Below are positions 62,639-64,000 of a stretch of 64,000 nucleotides of DNA, piece by piece. Under the pieces are notes generated by a model. That model was not told the origin of the DNA, did not search any database, and saw only the letters and a program-made list of their open reading frames with translations. Source of the DNA: an uncultured Mycoplasma sp. (GTDB taxonomy: Bacteria > Bacillota_I > Bacilli_A > Mycoplasmatales > Metamycoplasmataceae); assembly GCA_947039955.1 (NCBI GenBank), contig CAMRAC010000001.1, positions 1 through 64,000 of the forward strand, written 5' to 3'. The position numbers and the translations under genes are program-made. Every line of letters starts with the position of its first letter. Positions within the stretch are counted from its first letter, which is position 1.

Positions 62639-63491
62639 TCAAAAAATAATCGCAGTTAGTGGCGGTGTTGATTCAATGTTTTTATTGAATCAATTTAAAG
62701 ATGAAAACGTTATAGTTGCACATGTTAATTACAATATTAGAGAAGATGTAGAGGTTGACTTAAATATTGTTACCAAGTTTTGTAAAGAAAACAATTTGAA
62801 ACTCGAAGTTTTATCTTTGAACGAAGATCATTCAGGAAATTTTCATGAATGAGCAAGAAATAAAAGATATGACTTTTTCAAAGAACTTTATGACAAACAT
62901 AGTTGTGATCAACTAATCATAGCTCATCATAAAGATGACTTTTTAGAAAGCGCAATTATGCAGTGACGCTCAGGAAGACAACCTTATTATTTTGGTATAA
63001 ATAAAAATAATAATAATTTTGGTATGAATATATATCGACCAATGATTTTTAAATATTGAAAAACCGAAATTTATCATGAAGCTAATCTTTCAAAAATTCC
63101 TTTTAATGATGATTTATCAAATTTCACTGATAAATACACTAGAAACACTATTAGAAAAGAGTTAACACTAAAATCAAACTTTGCAAAAGAAATTTTATTC
63201 AAATCTTTCCAATTTATTAATGTAGAAAAGTGTAAAAAAAACATTGAAATAATTAAAAAATATATTGATTGAAGTTCTTTGTCTTTTAATATTGATTTTT
63301 TACTTGAAAATGAAGAGTTTTTAAATGACTTAATTTTCAAGTTTTTGATAGATAATTTTGAATCAGTAAACATTAATTTGAATATTTTAAAAGCAATAAG
63401 AGAGTTTTTACTTGTCAAAAATGGAAACAAGGAGTTTTTACTATCAAACAACCAAAAACTTATCAAATTAAACAATAATCTTATTATATAA
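62622..63491 (+). CDS. tilS: tRNA(Ile)-lysidine synthetase
   Basis: Continuous. [52 protein letters not shown]; located between pth and ftsH. Confidence 0.93.
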
Positions 63492-63537
63492 ATAAAAAAA
63501 TGAATTATAATTGTTATTAATATATAAAGAGGCAAAT

Positions 63538-64000
63538 ATGAATAAAGAAGACAAAGTAAAAACACCTAAAAAGAAAAATTGATTTTTAATCATATCCATA
63601 ATAATTCTTTTAGCTTTATTTGCAGTTTTCTTATACAGTATTTTCAAGACAAATGGAATCCAATTATCTCTAAGTGAATTTTGAGATAAATATGATTTAG
63701 TTGCTGCATCAACAACTGATGAAACTTACTTCTCATCTATTATTGTTACGGATTATCAAAGACTTATGCAAGTTACTTTTGTGCAAGATGGTGTTACACA
63801 AGGAACATACTTTGTTGGATTAGTTGATTCAACTTCTCCACTTTCAAAAGATCAATGACAAACAGCAATCACAAATGGTAAAGGTGCAAATGGTATTTAT
63901 TCAGGAACAGCTGTTGCTGAACAAAATGTATTTGTTACATTCTTATTTCAATTTGGACCGATATTATTAATCTTAGTAGTTACATTCTTCATTTACAGAT
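63538..64000 (+). CDS. ftsH: ATP-dependent zinc metalloprotease FtsH, N-terminal part (truncated by window)
   Basis: N-terminal TM, extracytoplasmic region and start of TM2 (FQFGPILLILVVTFFIYR); the position after tilS matches conserved order. AAA domain lies outside the window. Confidence 0.75.

Noticed and set aside
63074-63565. 163-aa minus-strand hydrophobic ORF opposite tilS and the ftsH start
   Set aside because: Antisense of AT-rich coding sequence gives Phe/Leu/Ile-rich translations; tilS on the plus strand is well supported.
1-64000. Mobile elements, prophage, restriction-modification or toxin-antitoxin systems
   Set aside because: No transposase, integrase, methylase, phage structural or TA signatures were recognised in any frame.

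Overview
AT-rich mollicute chromosome window in which UGA is read as Trp. Most ORF-track breaks at TGA lie inside one continuous gene; 'continuous' below means I joined ORFs across in-frame TGA codons. The window is gene-dense and mostly housekeeping: dnaE, a 5'-3' exonuclease, lepA, pcrA, asnS, dnaX-ybaB-recR-tmk-holB-rsmI, pepF, apt, an M42 peptidase, an APC permease, gpx, nagA-nagB, cutC, polC, cdsA-frr-pyrH, ylxM-ftsY, two tandem leucyl aminopeptidases, leuS, a MATE transporter, pfkA, tpiA, rpe-rsgA-pknB-PP2C-gmk, a RecD-like helicase, a DnaQ-like exonuclease, and pth-tilS-ftsH. The LeuRS has no CP1 editing domain, a trait reported for Mycoplasma mobile, so the source is probably that species or a close relative (inference). 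The main theme of the hunt is a concentration of apparent degenerate homologues of enzymes. They are a phosphohexomutase-like protein with all four active-site loops replaced, a membrane protein resembling a GGDEF-EAL tandem without catalytic motifs, PHP domains in both replicative polymerases with lost metal ligands, a GT2-like protein without DxD, and a protein with two tandem copies of a possibly HNH-derived domain. There is also a modular LRR_5/BspA-like surface protein and a QQQPQVI-repeat/SHOCT-like C-terminus. No rRNA, tRNA, CRISPR array or transposase was recognised. All homology calls come from reading the sequence and from memory; no searches were run.
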